Below are positions 43,825 to 54,218 of a stretch of DNA of 64,000 bases, one piece after another (within the stretch, counting starts at the first letter, position 1; each line of letters opens with the position of its first letter). The notes under the pieces were generated by a model. That model was not told where the DNA came from, made no database searches, and saw only the letters and a program-made list of their open reading frames with translations. Source of the DNA: Paraburkholderia sp. (GTDB lineage: Bacteria; Pseudomonadota; Gammaproteobacteria; Burkholderiales; Burkholderiaceae); assembly GCF_028283785.1 (NCBI RefSeq), contig NZ_JAPWKB010000002.1, forward strand, positions 248,001 to 312,000. The letters are read 5' to 3'. Made by a program: the position numbers and the translations under genes.

Positions 43825-45381
43825 CTAGCTTGAGCCTTCCTGCCGTGACGGACCGCTCAGGCTTGCGGCGATGTAGTCCGCCATCGTCCCGGCTTCGTTC
43901 TGCGGCAGCAGGAAGCTTTGCCAGCCGTAGCCGACGTGGCGCAGGAACAGCGCGAAGCCGTGCGCATCGCCCTGCGTCACCGGATGGATCCGCCATGCGG
44001 GATCGATCTGGCCGAAAAAATCGCCGGTGCCTTCGGGCTCCGGTGGAACCGGATCGGACAATAGCGCGCGCGATTCCGCGAGCTCACGCATCAGCGCATC
44101 GACCGCAGCGCCCGCCAGCGCGACCGGATTCGCCCCGTCCGGCGTCTGCGCGGGTTCCACGATCAGCGACGCGCGATCTTCCGCGACACGGATCGTCAGG
44201 CCCGTGCGCGTGTGGTCCGGCTCGACGGAACGCTCGCTCGTGCTCGCGTCCGGCATGACCATCGACGTGTCGGACGAATCGTCCTCAAACAGCTTTCGTC
44301 TCAAGCTGAAACTGATGCCGGGCCCCGACGTGGCGACCGTGCCGACGTCGAGCGATTGCGTGCCCGATAACGGCCCCTCCACCGTCACGACCGGCGACGC
44401 TTCCGTCAGCGCATCCGTCGATACGCGATTCCGTCCGAGGCGTTTCGACTGATAGAGCGCGGCGTCGGCGCGAGCAAATACGCGCTCGACCGTATCGACC
44501 GGCGAGACCAGCGCAATGCCCGCGGACAGCGAGTAGCGGATCTCGCGGCCACCGGTGACACGCACGGGCGTCGTCGCGACGGTTTGCCTGACGCGTTCGA
44601 TCACCATCACCGCTTCGTCCGACGTCGTGCCCGGCATCACGACGACAAATTCTTCACCGCCGATACGTCCCAGCACGTCCGACCGGCGCGTCGTCGCGCG
44701 AATGCGTTGCGCGAAATCGCGCAGGACTTCGTCCCCGGCTAGGTGGCCGAATTCGTCGTTGATGGCCTTGAAGCGGTCGAGATCGATCAGCGCAATGCAC
44801 AGCGGCGTCTGCGGACCGCGCAACGTCGAAATGGCGACGTCGAGATAAGACAGCACGTTGCGGCGATTCGGCAGACCGGTCAGAAAATCGGTTTTCGCTT
44901 CCTGCATCGCGCGGTCGTGCGCCTGCGTCAGTTCGAGTTCGAGTTGCTTGAGCGGAGAAATCTCCGCGCCGACGAGCACGATCCAGCCGTTTTCCAGCAG
45001 CGTTTCCGTCATCCAGTACCAGCTGCCGTCGAGCATGTCGGACGCGAAGTAACGCTGTCCGGGCGCGCGTCGGCGACGACTTTGCGTCTGCTCGATAAAC
45101 GTCGCGACATCCGCGCTGTCGATACGCGGGCCGCAGCCGTGCAACGCGCCGCGCTCGATCAGGTCCGCGAACGTCATCGTTCCGTCGACGTCGTCGAGCC
45201 TGAACAGCGCCTTGAAACGCGCGCTCGCGTAACGCAAGGTGTCGTCGGGGCCGTAGATGGCGACCAGCAGCGCGCCGCCGTCGAACGCGGCCGACAGCGC
45301 CACTCCCGCATCGTCATGACCGGACTTATCCGCAAACGCCGTCCCAAACGGCTTTCCTGACGTTTTTCCAACTCGTTGCAT
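43825..45381 (-). CDS. PAS-GGDEF diguanylate cyclase with long C-terminal extension
   Basis: A 518-residue protein: a PAS-like N-terminal domain (about 30-145), a GGDEF domain (about 160-330) with 'GGEEF' at 241-245, and an RxxD inhibitory site ('RRSD', 232-235) at the right spacing. It should be an active, product-inhibited diguanylate cyclase. The last 180 residues match no domain I recognise and end with a conserved-looking block ('GFALFLRHVGYGWQSFLLP'). The ATG at 45381 has GGGAG upstream. No membrane segment is visible. Confidence 0.92.
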   Translation of the reverse strand: MQRVGKTSGKPFGTAFADKSGHDDAGVALSAAFDGGALLVAIYGPDDTLRYASARFKALFRLDDVDGTMTFADLIERGALHGCGPRIDSADVATFIEQTQSRRRRAPGQRYFASDMLDGSWYWMTETLLENGWIVLVGAEISPLKQLELELTQAHDRAMQEAKTDFLTGLPNRRNVLSYLDVAISTLRGPQTPLCIALIDLDRFKAINDEFGHLAGDEVLRDFAQRIRATTRRSDVLGRIGGEEFVVVMPGTTSDEAVMVIERVRQTVATTPVRVTGGREIRYSLSAGIALVSPVDTVERVFARADAALYQSKRLGRNRVSTDALTEASPVVTVEGPLSGTQSLDVGTVATSGPGISFSLRRKLFEDDSSDTSMVMPDASTSERSVEPDHTRTGLTIRVAEDRASLIVEPAQTPDGANPVALAGAAVDALMRELAESRALLSDPVPPEPEGTGDFFGQIDPAWRIHPVTQGDAHGFALFLRHVGYGWQSFLLPQNEAGTMADYIAASLSGPSRQEGSS

Positions 45382-46658
<1,277 letters not shown>

Positions 46659-46679
46659 CCGGCTCATCGTCGGAACCGG

Positions 46680-46705
46680 ACAGAATTTCAAAAGTGGAAT
46701 TCTGT
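46680..46705. promoter_or_regulatory. AT-rich inverted repeat upstream of the flavoprotein operon
   Basis: Perfect 8-base arms ACAGAATT (46680-46687) and AATTCTGT (46698-46705) lie in an AT-rich stretch (46680-46735) 74 bases before the flavoprotein start. This is a good operator candidate controlling 46779-49416. Confidence 0.45.
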
Positions 46706-46778
46706 TCAAATTTCAAATATCATTCTCCGGAGATTCGCCACACTCATTCTTCAGCCTTGCCACCAGGAAATCCGTTCG

Positions 46779-48512
46779 ATGCCCGCCAACCCCGCGCCTA
46801 CTTCCACCGCAGACTGCGACGTACTGGTGATCGGTTCGGGCGCGGCGGGTTTATCCGCGGCGGTGACGGCCGCGTGGCACGGGCTGAAGGTGATCGTGGT
46901 CGAGAAAGACGCGGTGTTCGGCGGCGCCACCGCGTGGTCGGGCGGCTGGATGTGGGTGCCGTGCAACCCGCTCGCGCGGCGTGCGGGAATCGTCGAAGAC
47001 CGCGCGCTGCCGCGCACGTATCTCGAACACGAACTGGGCGACCGCTTCGATGCCGCCATCGTCGATGCGTTTCTCGACGCCGCGCCGAACATGGTCGCCT
47101 TCTTCGACACGCACACGTCGCTGCAATTCTCCGACGGCAACGCCATCGCCGACATTCACGGCGACACGCCCGGCGCGGGCACCGGCGGCCGCTCGGTGAT
47201 CGCCGCGCCCTACGACGCGCGCAAGCTCGGCGCGCTGCTCGGCCGGCTGCGCAAGACCATGCGCGAAACCTCGTTCATCGGCATGCCGATCATGGCCGGC
47301 GCCGACCTGAGCGCCTTCCTCACGATGACCCGTTCGTGGCGGTCGCTGTGGCACGTCACGCGGCGCGTCGGCAAACATCTGCTCGATCTGGCCTTGCATG
47401 GCCGCGCGATGCATCTCGTCAACGGCGTCGCGCTGATCGCGCGACTCGCGAAATCGGCGGACGATCTGGGCGTGCAGTTGTGGGAATCGTCGCCGGCCCG
47501 CAGCCTGATTCACGATGACACACCCGGCGATACCGCACGTGTCACGGGCGCCGTGGTGGACACGCCGAACGGACCCGTGACGATTCACGCAACGAAGGGC
47601 GTCGTGCTCGCGGCAGGCGGTTTTCCGAACGACATCGCGCGACGCAAGGCGATGTTCCCGCGCACGCCGACCGGCCACGAGCATCTGGCGCTGCCGCCGC
47701 TGGGCGCAAGCGGCGACGGCTTGCGGCTCGGCGAAAGTGTCGGCGGCAAGGTGGCGGACGATCTCGTCACGCCCGCCGCGTGGTGCCCGGTGTCGACAGT
47801 GCCCTACAAGGACGGCACCGCCGGTCACTTCCCGCACATCATTGAACGCGGCAAGCCCGGCATCATCGGTGTGCTGGCCGATGGTCGCCGCTTCGTCAAC
47901 GAAGCGAACGGCTACTACGACTACGCGAAAGCGATGCTCGATGCCGCGCCCGGCGACGACGTCGCATCGTGGCTGATCTGCGACCACACGTTTCAGCGCC
48001 GTTACGGCCTCGGCATCTCGCGACCGTTTCCGTTGCCGGTCGGGCCGTTCGTGCGCTCCGGCTATCTGAAAACCGGCGATACCATCGACGCGCTCGCGCG
48101 CGCGTGCGGGATCGACCACGACGCATTGTGCAAGACCGTCGACGACTTCAACCGGCATGCACGCAATGGCGAAGACCCGCAATTCGGACGCGGCTCGACG
48201 CCCTATAACCGCAAGCAGGGCGACGCGCTGCATCGGCCCAACCCATGCGTCGCGCCGATCGAACGCGCGCCGTTCTACGCGGTCAAGGTGCAGCCCGGCA
48301 GCTTCGGCACGTTCGCCGGTCTGAAGACCAACGCGCATGCACAGGTGCTCGATGCGGGCGGCGCGCCGATCGGCGGACTGTACGCGGCAGGCACCGATAT
48401 GGCGAGCATGATGGGCGGCTACTATCCGGCCGGCGGCATCAATCTCGGACCGGCGACGACCTTCGGATACATCGCTGCGCGTCACATGGCAGGCGTCACC
48501 GAATACGAATAA
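46779..48512 (+). CDS. FAD-dependent dehydrogenase (3-oxosteroid dehydrogenase/fumarate reductase type)
   Basis: A 577-residue flavoprotein of the FAD_binding_2 family. The FAD motif 'VLVIGSGAAGLSAAVTAAW' opens the protein, and the C-terminal FAD-binding block is 'GLYAAGTDMASMMGGYYPAG'. KstD-type 3-oxosteroid delta-dehydrogenases and other alkene reductases share this fold; no heme-binding motif is present. The aldo/keto reductase gene follows 73 bases later, suggesting linked reduction of a ketone or enone. The substrate is not known; no steroid gene is nearby. Confidence 0.9.
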   Translation: MPANPAPTSTADCDVLVIGSGAAGLSAAVTAAWHGLKVIVVEKDAVFGGATAWSGGWMWVPCNPLARRAGIVEDRALPRTYLEHELGDRFDAAIVDAFLDAAPNMVAFFDTHTSLQFSDGNAIADIHGDTPGAGTGGRSVIAAPYDARKLGALLGRLRKTMRETSFIGMPIMAGADLSAFLTMTRSWRSLWHVTRRVGKHLLDLALHGRAMHLVNGVALIARLAKSADDLGVQLWESSPARSLIHDDTPGDTARVTGAVVDTPNGPVTIHATKGVVLAAGGFPNDIARRKAMFPRTPTGHEHLALPPLGASGDGLRLGESVGGKVADDLVTPAAWCPVSTVPYKDGTAGHFPHIIERGKPGIIGVLADGRRFVNEANGYYDYAKAMLDAAPGDDVASWLICDHTFQRRYGLGISRPFPLPVGPFVRSGYLKTGDTIDALARACGIDHDALCKTVDDFNRHARNGEDPQFGRGSTPYNRKQGDALHRPNPCVAPIERAPFYAVKVQPGSFGTFAGLKTNAHAQVLDAGGAPIGGLYAAGTDMASMMGGYYPAGGINLGPATTFGYIAARHMAGVTEYE

Positions 48513-48585
48513 GATCGCGCATGACATCGCGAGCGCGCTCGCGTTCGCGCCGCATTCCCATCCACTCAATCACGGAACAACGACC

Positions 48586-49416
48586 ATGCAGACCATCGTG
48601 AATCGTCACAACCTGAACATGCCGAAGCTCGGCCTCGGCACATGGCCGATGCTCGGTGACGAGTGCACACGCGCGGTGCTTCAGGCGCTCGACGTCGGCT
48701 ATCGCCATATCGACACCGCTGCGGCCTACAACAACGAAGCGGCCGTCGGCGACGCGCTGGCGGCGACGAACGTGCCGCGCGAACAGATTCACGTGACGAG
48801 CAAAGTCTGGTGGGACAAGCTGAGCCCGCAGGACATGCGCGCGTCGTTCGACAACACGCTGAAGGCGCTGCAAAGCGACTACATCGACCTGTTCATGATT
48901 CACTGGCCGACCAAAGACTGGGACCTCGCGCGCACGATCGACACGCTGGTGTCGTTGAAGGAAAGCGGACGCGCGCGCAACATCGGCGTCGCCAACTTTC
49001 CGTTGCCGTTGCTGCGCGAAGTGGTCGAAACGATGGGCGCGCCGTTGTCCGCGATTCAGGTCGAATATCACGTGACGCTCGGTCAGCGCGATCTGCTGGC
49101 GTTCGCGCGCGAACACGACATGGCGTTGACGGCGTACAGCCCGCTCGCGCGCAACAAGGTGTCGGAGATTCCCGAGATCAAACGGATCGCTGAAAAGCAC
49201 GGCGTGCTGCCGACCCAGGTGGCGCTGAAGTGGTTGCTCGATCAACCGAATGTCGCCGCGATTCCGAAAGCGAGCAGCAAGACCAACCAGTTGGCCAACC
49301 TCGCGTCGCTCGACGTGAATCTCGACGACGACGATCGCGCGACGATCGCCGCGCTGCCGAAGAATCAGCGGATGGTCAGCCCCGAGTTCGCGCCGCAATG
49401 GGACGCGGCGGAATAA
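48586..49416 (+). CDS. Aldo/keto reductase
   Basis: A 276-residue NADPH-dependent AKR of the 2,5-diketo-D-gluconate reductase type. Catalytic residues are visible: Asp and Tyr in 'YRHIDTAAAYNNEAAVG', Lys in 'SKVWWDKL', and His in 'FMIHWPTKDW'. It is the second gene after the flavoprotein in the same direction. It reduces aldehydes or ketones; the substrate is unknown. Confidence 0.95.
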   Translation: MQTIVNRHNLNMPKLGLGTWPMLGDECTRAVLQALDVGYRHIDTAAAYNNEAAVGDALAATNVPREQIHVTSKVWWDKLSPQDMRASFDNTLKALQSDYIDLFMIHWPTKDWDLARTIDTLVSLKESGRARNIGVANFPLPLLREVVETMGAPLSAIQVEYHVTLGQRDLLAFAREHDMALTAYSPLARNKVSEIPEIKRIAEKHGVLPTQVALKWLLDQPNVAAIPKASSKTNQLANLASLDVNLDDDDRATIAALPKNQRMVSPEFAPQWDAAE

Positions 49417-49435
49417 GCGGTGCGGCGGCGTTGAA

Positions 49436-50074
49436 TCAGTGCTGGATCAGCGCGGCGACTTCGGCGTAGTCGCGGGCCATCAGGATACGGCCGCGAAACC
49501 GCTGTTGCACATCCGGTTCGAGCGCATAGCCGATCACGTGCACGCCGGCCGCCAGACCCGCTTCGACGCCTGGCGCGCTGTCTTCGATCAGCACGCAACG
49601 AGATGGCGCGACGTTCGTCATGCGCACCGCTTCGAGAATCAGGCGCGGATCGGGTTTCCAGGCGCCCACTTCGTACGCGCTGGCAATGCGGTTTTCGAAG
49701 TACGGCAGCAAACCGGTCGCTGCGAGACAGGCTTCGATTTTCGCGCGCGGCCCGTTCGACGCCACGCATTTTTCGAGCGGCAGGCGGCTGACGAAGTCGA
49801 ATGCGCCTGGCATCGGCTGCAGCGATTCGCGATAGCGCAACTCACTGCGCTCGCGAAACGAAGCGGTGAAACGGTCGGCGTCGAGACACGCGTGCGTTGC
49901 GCAAATCTCGGCGACGTAAGCCGCGAACTGGCGTCCGCGATACTGGTTCAGCACTTCGGCCGGCGTCGTGTCGATACCGGCTTCCGCGAACATATCGACA
50001 ATCACCGCCGCCGACAAAGTCTCGCTGTCGACGAGTGTGCCGTCGGAGTCAAAGATCACTGCATCGATATCCAA
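49436..50074 (-). CDS. HAD-IA family phosphatase (6-phosphogluconate or related phosphatase)
   Basis: A HAD phosphatase with motif I 'FDSDGTLVDSE', motif II 'VASNG', a lysine around 'GAWKPDPRL' and motif IV 'LIEDSAPGVEAG'. Length is 212 residues when started at the TTG at 50074, which has AGGAG upstream and puts the nucleophile Asp at the usual distance; ATGs at 50110 and 50113 in the same frame have no ribosome site. It resembles YieH and sugar-phosphate phosphatases. It is convergent with the AKR gene. Confidence 0.88.
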   Translation of the reverse strand: MDIDAVIFDSDGTLVDSETLSAAVIVDMFAEAGIDTTPAEVLNQYRGRQFAAYVAEICATHACLDADRFTASFRERSELRYRESLQPMPGAFDFVSRLPLEKCVASNGPRAKIEACLAATGLLPYFENRIASAYEVGAWKPDPRLILEAVRMTNVAPSRCVLIEDSAPGVEAGLAAGVHVIGYALEPDVQQRFRGRILMARDYAEVAALIQH

Positions 50075-50194
50075 AACGCTCCTCGCAGTTGAAAAACAGG
50101 CTCCGCGCATCATACCGCCTGTGATAAAAAAGACCCGCCCGAGCCCGACCGGCGCATCGCGTCGTCACCTGCCTCGCCAACAACAAGGAACGCC

Positions 50195-51028
50195 ATGAAC
50201 CGCTACGACGAACCGAAGATCGACTGTCATCTGCATATCTTCGACCCGGCGCGTTTTCCGTATGCGGCCGACACGGTTTATCGTCCGTCCGGTCAGGAAG
50301 TCGCGACCGTTGCGCAGTTTCAGCATCTGATGGACGCGTACGGCGTGACGAATGCACTGCTGGTCGGACCGGTGTCCGGCTACGGCAACGACAACGCGTG
50401 CCTGCTCGACGCACTCGCGCAAGGCAAGGGCCGCTTTCGCGGCATCGCGATGATGCCGACCGACGCGAGCGTCGACCAGCTCGCCGATCTGAAGGCGCAA
50501 GGCGTGGTCGGCGTGGCGCTGAACGTGCCGATGTGCGGCGCCGACTACGTGCTGTCGGCGCAACCGTTCTACGACAAGCTGAACGCGCTCGGCATGTTCG
50601 TCCAGATTCAGGTCGAAGCGGATCAGCTCGCGCCGCTCAAGCCGGTGCTCGAATCGAGCGGCGTTCAACTGATCGTCGATCATTGCGGGCGGCCGGACGT
50701 TGCGGCAGGCATCGGTCAGGCGGGGTTTCAGGCGTTGCTCGATCTCGCCGGAACCGGTCGCACCACGGTCAAGCTGTCGGGTTTTTCGAAGTTCGCGAAG
50801 ACGCCGTATCCGTATCCGGACACGCAACCGTATCTGGCCGCGCTGCTCGACGCGTTCGGCGCGGAGCGCTGCATGTGGGGTTCCGACTGGCCGTTCTTGC
50901 GCGCGCCCGAACGCATCGATTACGGCACGCTGCTGACACTCGTCGAACGTCAGATTCCGGATGCCGGGCAACGCCACCAGGTGCTGTACGAAACACCGCG
51001 CACGCTGTTCGGTTTTGGTGCCGCCTGA
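50195..51028 (+). CDS. Amidohydrolase_2 family hydrolase (COG3618 type)
   Basis: A 277-residue TIM-barrel hydrolase. Metal and substrate residues are in 'KIDCHLHIFDP', 'LIVDHCGRPD' and 'MWGSDWPFL'. Family members include lactonases such as 2-pyrone-4,6-dicarboxylate lactonase (LigI) and decarboxylases. It is divergent from the HAD phosphatase gene. Its position suggests a lactone or aromatic acid substrate, but that is speculative. Confidence 0.9.
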   Translation: MNRYDEPKIDCHLHIFDPARFPYAADTVYRPSGQEVATVAQFQHLMDAYGVTNALLVGPVSGYGNDNACLLDALAQGKGRFRGIAMMPTDASVDQLADLKAQGVVGVALNVPMCGADYVLSAQPFYDKLNALGMFVQIQVEADQLAPLKPVLESSGVQLIVDHCGRPDVAAGIGQAGFQALLDLAGTGRTTVKLSGFSKFAKTPYPYPDTQPYLAALLDAFGAERCMWGSDWPFLRAPERIDYGTLLTLVERQIPDAGQRHQVLYETPRTLFGFGAA

Positions 51029-51330
51029 AGCCTGACCGAGCGTTCCGCTGAATGAGCGCGTGCCTGCGCCACCGCTGCGATAGGCGCTCGGCGGTCGTTA
51101 CGCAACGACGCATCCGGCACGTCGAAAGCACCACGACAAAGCCGCGCCGGTGTCGGACAACTTCAACGAACTTTCACGATTCGTCATACCCGCGCGTGTA
51201 GAGTGCAAGTTCGCGGCACGACTCGTCGCGCGGCGTGCACGTCACGCGAAACGAGCCGTCACGGCGACACCGGGATCGCAGACAGATGACAACCCGTCAC
51301 GCTGCAACGCGATCCGCAAAGGAGAAACTG
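51029..51330. other. Intergenic region with short hairpin, no gene
   Basis: 302 bases. A short hairpin (GTCGTT/AACGAC, loop ACGC) at 51094-51109 lies after the amidohydrolase stop but lacks a U-run. No coding sequence or convincing promoter is seen. Confidence 0.4.
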
Positions 51331-51726
51331 ATGGGTATTTTCTCGACAATCCTGAACAAGATTTTCCCGCATGACCATCCGGCCGCCGCAGCCACGCCCG
51401 ACGCTGCCGGACCCGCGCCCGACGCGGCTGCTCCGGCTGCGTCCGCACCGGCCGCCGCGCCGATGCCCGAGGTGGATGTCGAAGCGGTGTTGACGCAAAT
51501 GCAGGCAGGCAACAGCCAGCAACTGAACTGGCGAACGTCGATTGTCGATCTGCTGAAACTGCTCGATATCGACAGCAGCCTCAGCGCACGCAAGGAACTC
51601 GCCGGCGAATTGCACTACTCCGGCAACACCGACGATTCCGCGTCGATGAATATCTGGCTGCACAAGGCCGTGATGGACAAGCTCGCGCAAAACGGCGGCA
51701 AGGTACCGGACGACCTCAAAAGCTGA
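51331..51726 (+). CDS. DUF3597 domain protein
   Basis: A 131-residue protein with an Ala/Pro-rich linker (residues 13-48) between a short amphipathic start ('MGIFSTILNKIFPHDHP') and a helical DUF3597 domain ('NWRTSIVDLLKLLDIDSSL', 'RKELAGELHYSGNTDD'). DUF3597 proteins are small and of unknown function. AAAGGAG precedes the ATG and a strong terminator follows directly, so it is a single-gene transcript. Confidence 0.9.
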   Translation: MGIFSTILNKIFPHDHPAAAATPDAAGPAPDAAAPAASAPAAAPMPEVDVEAVLTQMQAGNSQQLNWRTSIVDLLKLLDIDSSLSARKELAGELHYSGNTDDSASMNIWLHKAVMDKLAQNGGKVPDDLKS

Positions 51727-51766
51727 TCGTCCACGGCTACGCTACCTACCGTCTGCCGCAAAACGG

Positions 51767-51804
51767 AACGGCCGTGTCTGCCGGATGACAGACACGGCCG
51801 TTTT
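51767..51804 (+). terminator. Strong intrinsic terminator after the DUF3597 gene
   Basis: A perfect 14-base stem (AACGGCCGTGTCTG/CAGACACGGCCGTT, 8-base loop) followed by TTTTC. One of the clearest terminators in the window. Confidence 0.88.
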
Positions 51805-51882
51805 CAATGGATCGCGTGTGTGATTGTGATGCGTTTCTTATCAGTGTTTCTGCTGCTGCAACGATAGAACCCGCGTGGCGAA

Positions 51883-52641
51883 CTAGATCTCCACGTCCAC
51901 CAGCACGCCGACCGGTTGCCAGTACACACCGGTCGTATTTCCGGCCATGCCGTCCAGCACCGCCTTCAACGACGCGCGCGCATCCGGATTTTGCTGAAGC
52001 GCCGCGACGTGCGCCTGCAATGCATCGTCCACGCGCGACAGCGCCGCAGCCATCGGGTCGTCGTCATCGCTGGTCGTGGTGTACGCGGACAGGTCCGCGC
52101 TGCTCGACGGCATCACGAGATCGCCGAAATCCAGATCCCAGTTATCGACCGACGACGCGTCCGACGATCCCGACGTGTCGGGTGCGTTTTCCGCGAGTGC
52201 CGACAGTCGCGACCCGAGATCCTGATAGACGCCCAGACTCGACACCGGCGCGGGCGGCGGCGGGCCGCCGGCGGGCGTGATCGAGGTTTCCGCGTCGTCG
52301 GCGGGCAAGCCGTTCGCAATCGCGATCGACTGTTGCAACGCGAGCGCCTGATACATCGCCGCGATCAACTGCGCGCCCGACGCCGACACCTTGCGCGACG
52401 CCGCGATCGGGTCCGAGTCGTCGTCCGGCCACGTCGAATCGGCCACGCCGGTCGATGCGTCGATTCCGAGGTTATGCAAGGTCTGACGCAGCGCCGCCAT
52501 CAGCGGATCCGAATTACTGTCGATCGACGAGGCTGGCTTGATACGCGGCTTGGGCGGCGGCGGGCCATCGGGTGGCGCGGGCGGCGACGGCGGTGACGCC
52601 GAAACCGCGGCAATCGCCGGGTCAAACGAATCGCGCGACAT
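51883..52641 (-). CDS. Acidic Pro/Asp-rich hypothetical protein
   Basis: A 252-residue protein with a proline-rich N-terminal segment (residues 20-45), repeated Asp/Ser-rich acidic stretches and two helical parts ('PLMAALRQTLHNLGID' and 'AAALSRVDDALQAHVAAL'). No domain or signal peptide is recognised. The start at 52641 has AAGGAG six bases upstream, a strong ribosome site, so it is expressed. It may be a surface or adaptor protein but nothing specific can be claimed. Confidence 0.7.
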   Translation of the reverse strand: MSRDSFDPAIAAVSASPPSPPAPPDGPPPPKPRIKPASSIDSNSDPLMAALRQTLHNLGIDASTGVADSTWPDDDSDPIAASRKVSASGAQLIAAMYQALALQQSIAIANGLPADDAETSITPAGGPPPPAPVSSLGVYQDLGSRLSALAENAPDTSGSSDASSVDNWDLDFGDLVMPSSSADLSAYTTTSDDDDPMAAALSRVDDALQAHVAALQQNPDARASLKAVLDGMAGNTTGVYWQPVGVLVDVEI

Positions 52642-52844
52642 GCTTTTCTCCTTGTTTAAAGCACCATGCACCGTACGACGCCGATCATCCCGGTCGTCGC
52701 TTCAATCGGGCAAACGTTCACGAACCGGTTATCGGGTCCGTCGATCTGTTGGTTGATGGTCTGTAAGTGGACGAAAGCGAAGCGCTTACCGATGAAACAT
52801 ATTTCGCTGAATCTGGAACATTCCGGAAGCTCTGGTAACGCGAA

Positions 52845-53894
52845 TCAGCGTCCGATGCGCGCTTCGATCCGTTCGATCAGCCCTTCGATCCAACCGCGCA
52901 ACAGCGTATTCGACGACACCGCCGGCAACGAATACGCGATCACTTCGTACACTTTGCCGCGCTGGATTTTCGACACCTTCGCGGGGTCGAGCCAGTCGGC
53001 GTTATCGACCAGCAGCAACAGCGTTTCCAGCCCGATCACGATCGGCCAGACGCACGCGAGCCGCAACCGCATCGAAAACCGCGAAATACCGAGTGTGTAG
53101 TCGAGCGCCGCGCGGAAATGATCGAGGCTGACGCTGACGAGGTCGAACAGCATCGGTTGCGCGCGCGACGCATTGGCCGGTTGCAGCAGGTCCTGCGGCG
53201 TCAGCCCGACGCGTTCGAGCGCCGTGGCGGGCAGATAGCAGCGGCCGATCCGGAAGTCCTTGCCGCAGTCGCGCAACACGTTGGTCATCTGCAAGGCCTT
53301 GCCGAAACGCACGCCGCGATCGAGCATCGTCGGCATATCGCGAATCAGCGCGCGCGGCGCATGCGCGTGCGTCATCTTCGTCCAGAATTCACCGACGCAT
53401 CCGGCCACCAGATACGTGTAGCGATCCAGTTCGGCGTACTCGCGCAAGCCGACGATCTGCCCGGACGATTCGTCCGGGAATGTGCGCAGATCGAATTCCA
53501 TGCCGGCGGTCAGCGTCGTGACGATCTCGCGGACCGCCGCACGGTCGGCGGCGTCCAGTTGATCGAGCACCGCGAGCGCGGGTCCGAGCGACTCGAGCAG
53601 CGTCTTCTCATCCGACTGCATCTGCTGCGCGGCCACTTCCTGCGCAATCTGCCGGAGCGCCTGCGGGTTCGCCGCGCCGTTCACCTGATCGCGCAGCGAC
53701 AGCAGCAACGCGAGCCGCTGCGCGGGCGGAATCAGCGATGTATCGGCGATCGTATCGGCGGCGCGCGCCAGCAGATACGCGAGCCCGACGGGATCGCGCA
53801 TGCCGGCGGGCAGTACGCGCAACGTGAGGTAAAACGAGCGGGAAACGCCCTTCAACAACGGACCAAGCAGGAAGGCGCGGGAAGAGTTACGCAT
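52845..53894 (-). CDS. Squalene/phytoene synthase family protein
   Basis: A 349-residue trans-isoprenyl diphosphate synthase of the head-to-head condensing type. The first Asp-rich motif is 'ARAADTIADT' and the second is 'NVLRDCGKDFRIGRCYLP', both of which bind Mg2+ and diphosphate. It probably joins two farnesyl diphosphates to presqualene or squalene for hopanoids; phytoene synthesis is an alternative. The start is the ATG at 53894. No hopanoid gene is adjacent; the candidate small RNA lies upstream. Confidence 0.88.
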   Translation of the reverse strand: MRNSSRAFLLGPLLKGVSRSFYLTLRVLPAGMRDPVGLAYLLARAADTIADTSLIPPAQRLALLLSLRDQVNGAANPQALRQIAQEVAAQQMQSDEKTLLESLGPALAVLDQLDAADRAAVREIVTTLTAGMEFDLRTFPDESSGQIVGLREYAELDRYTYLVAGCVGEFWTKMTHAHAPRALIRDMPTMLDRGVRFGKALQMTNVLRDCGKDFRIGRCYLPATALERVGLTPQDLLQPANASRAQPMLFDLVSVSLDHFRAALDYTLGISRFSMRLRLACVWPIVIGLETLLLLVDNADWLDPAKVSKIQRGKVYEVIAYSLPAVSSNTLLRGWIEGLIERIEARIGR

Positions 53895-54089
53895 GAATGA
53901 GAATGGTGAGGATGGGTCGAGCGCGTCCGGACGGGCACGCGCTGGCGCAGCCGAATTGTATCCGCCCCGCCGCCAGCCTTCATCCAGCGGCCTCGCGCGG
54001 CGGCAAAGTGCCACCGCGTTATCCCGATTTCCCGCGAACCCGCCATCTGGCACTCGTTGCACGTGCACGACGTATCGCAAAAAAGATTG

Positions 54090-54117
54090 TTGCACGAACT
54101 GCATTCGGGTTTATACT
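54090..54117 (+). promoter_or_regulatory. Sigma-70 promoter of the candidate sRNA
   Basis: TTGCAC (54090-54095), 16-base spacer, TATACT (54112-54117) on the plus strand, in an AT-richer stretch. A transcript would start at about 54124, just before the structured RNA. Confidence 0.6.
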
Positions 54118-54123
54118 AGGCCT

Positions 54124-54183
54124 GTCTCCTCCATGTCTCCAACTGATATGGATTACGCCCGCCACATGAGCGGGCTTTTTTTT
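54124..54183 (+). ncRNA. Candidate small RNA with anti-Shine-Dalgarno motifs
   Basis: A predicted transcript of about 60 nt. It begins with a CU-rich segment containing TCTCCTCC (54125-54132 region) and a first hairpin (arms TCCAT/ATGGA at 54130-54134 and 54148-54152) whose loop exposes CTCC; both are complementary to a Shine-Dalgarno GGAG. It ends with a GC-rich terminator stem and eight T residues. No open reading frame fits. It lies between a leftward squalene synthase gene and the DUF1996 gene. This is a sequence-based prediction without known homologue. Confidence 0.6.
54157..54183 (+). terminator. Intrinsic terminator of the candidate sRNA
   Basis: A 6-base stem GCCCGC/GCGGGC (7-base loop) followed by eight T residues (54176-54183). 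Confidence 0.85.
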
Positions 54184-54218
54184 GCCTGTCGTTTCCGCGC
54201 GTGTTGCGCCGCCGCGGC

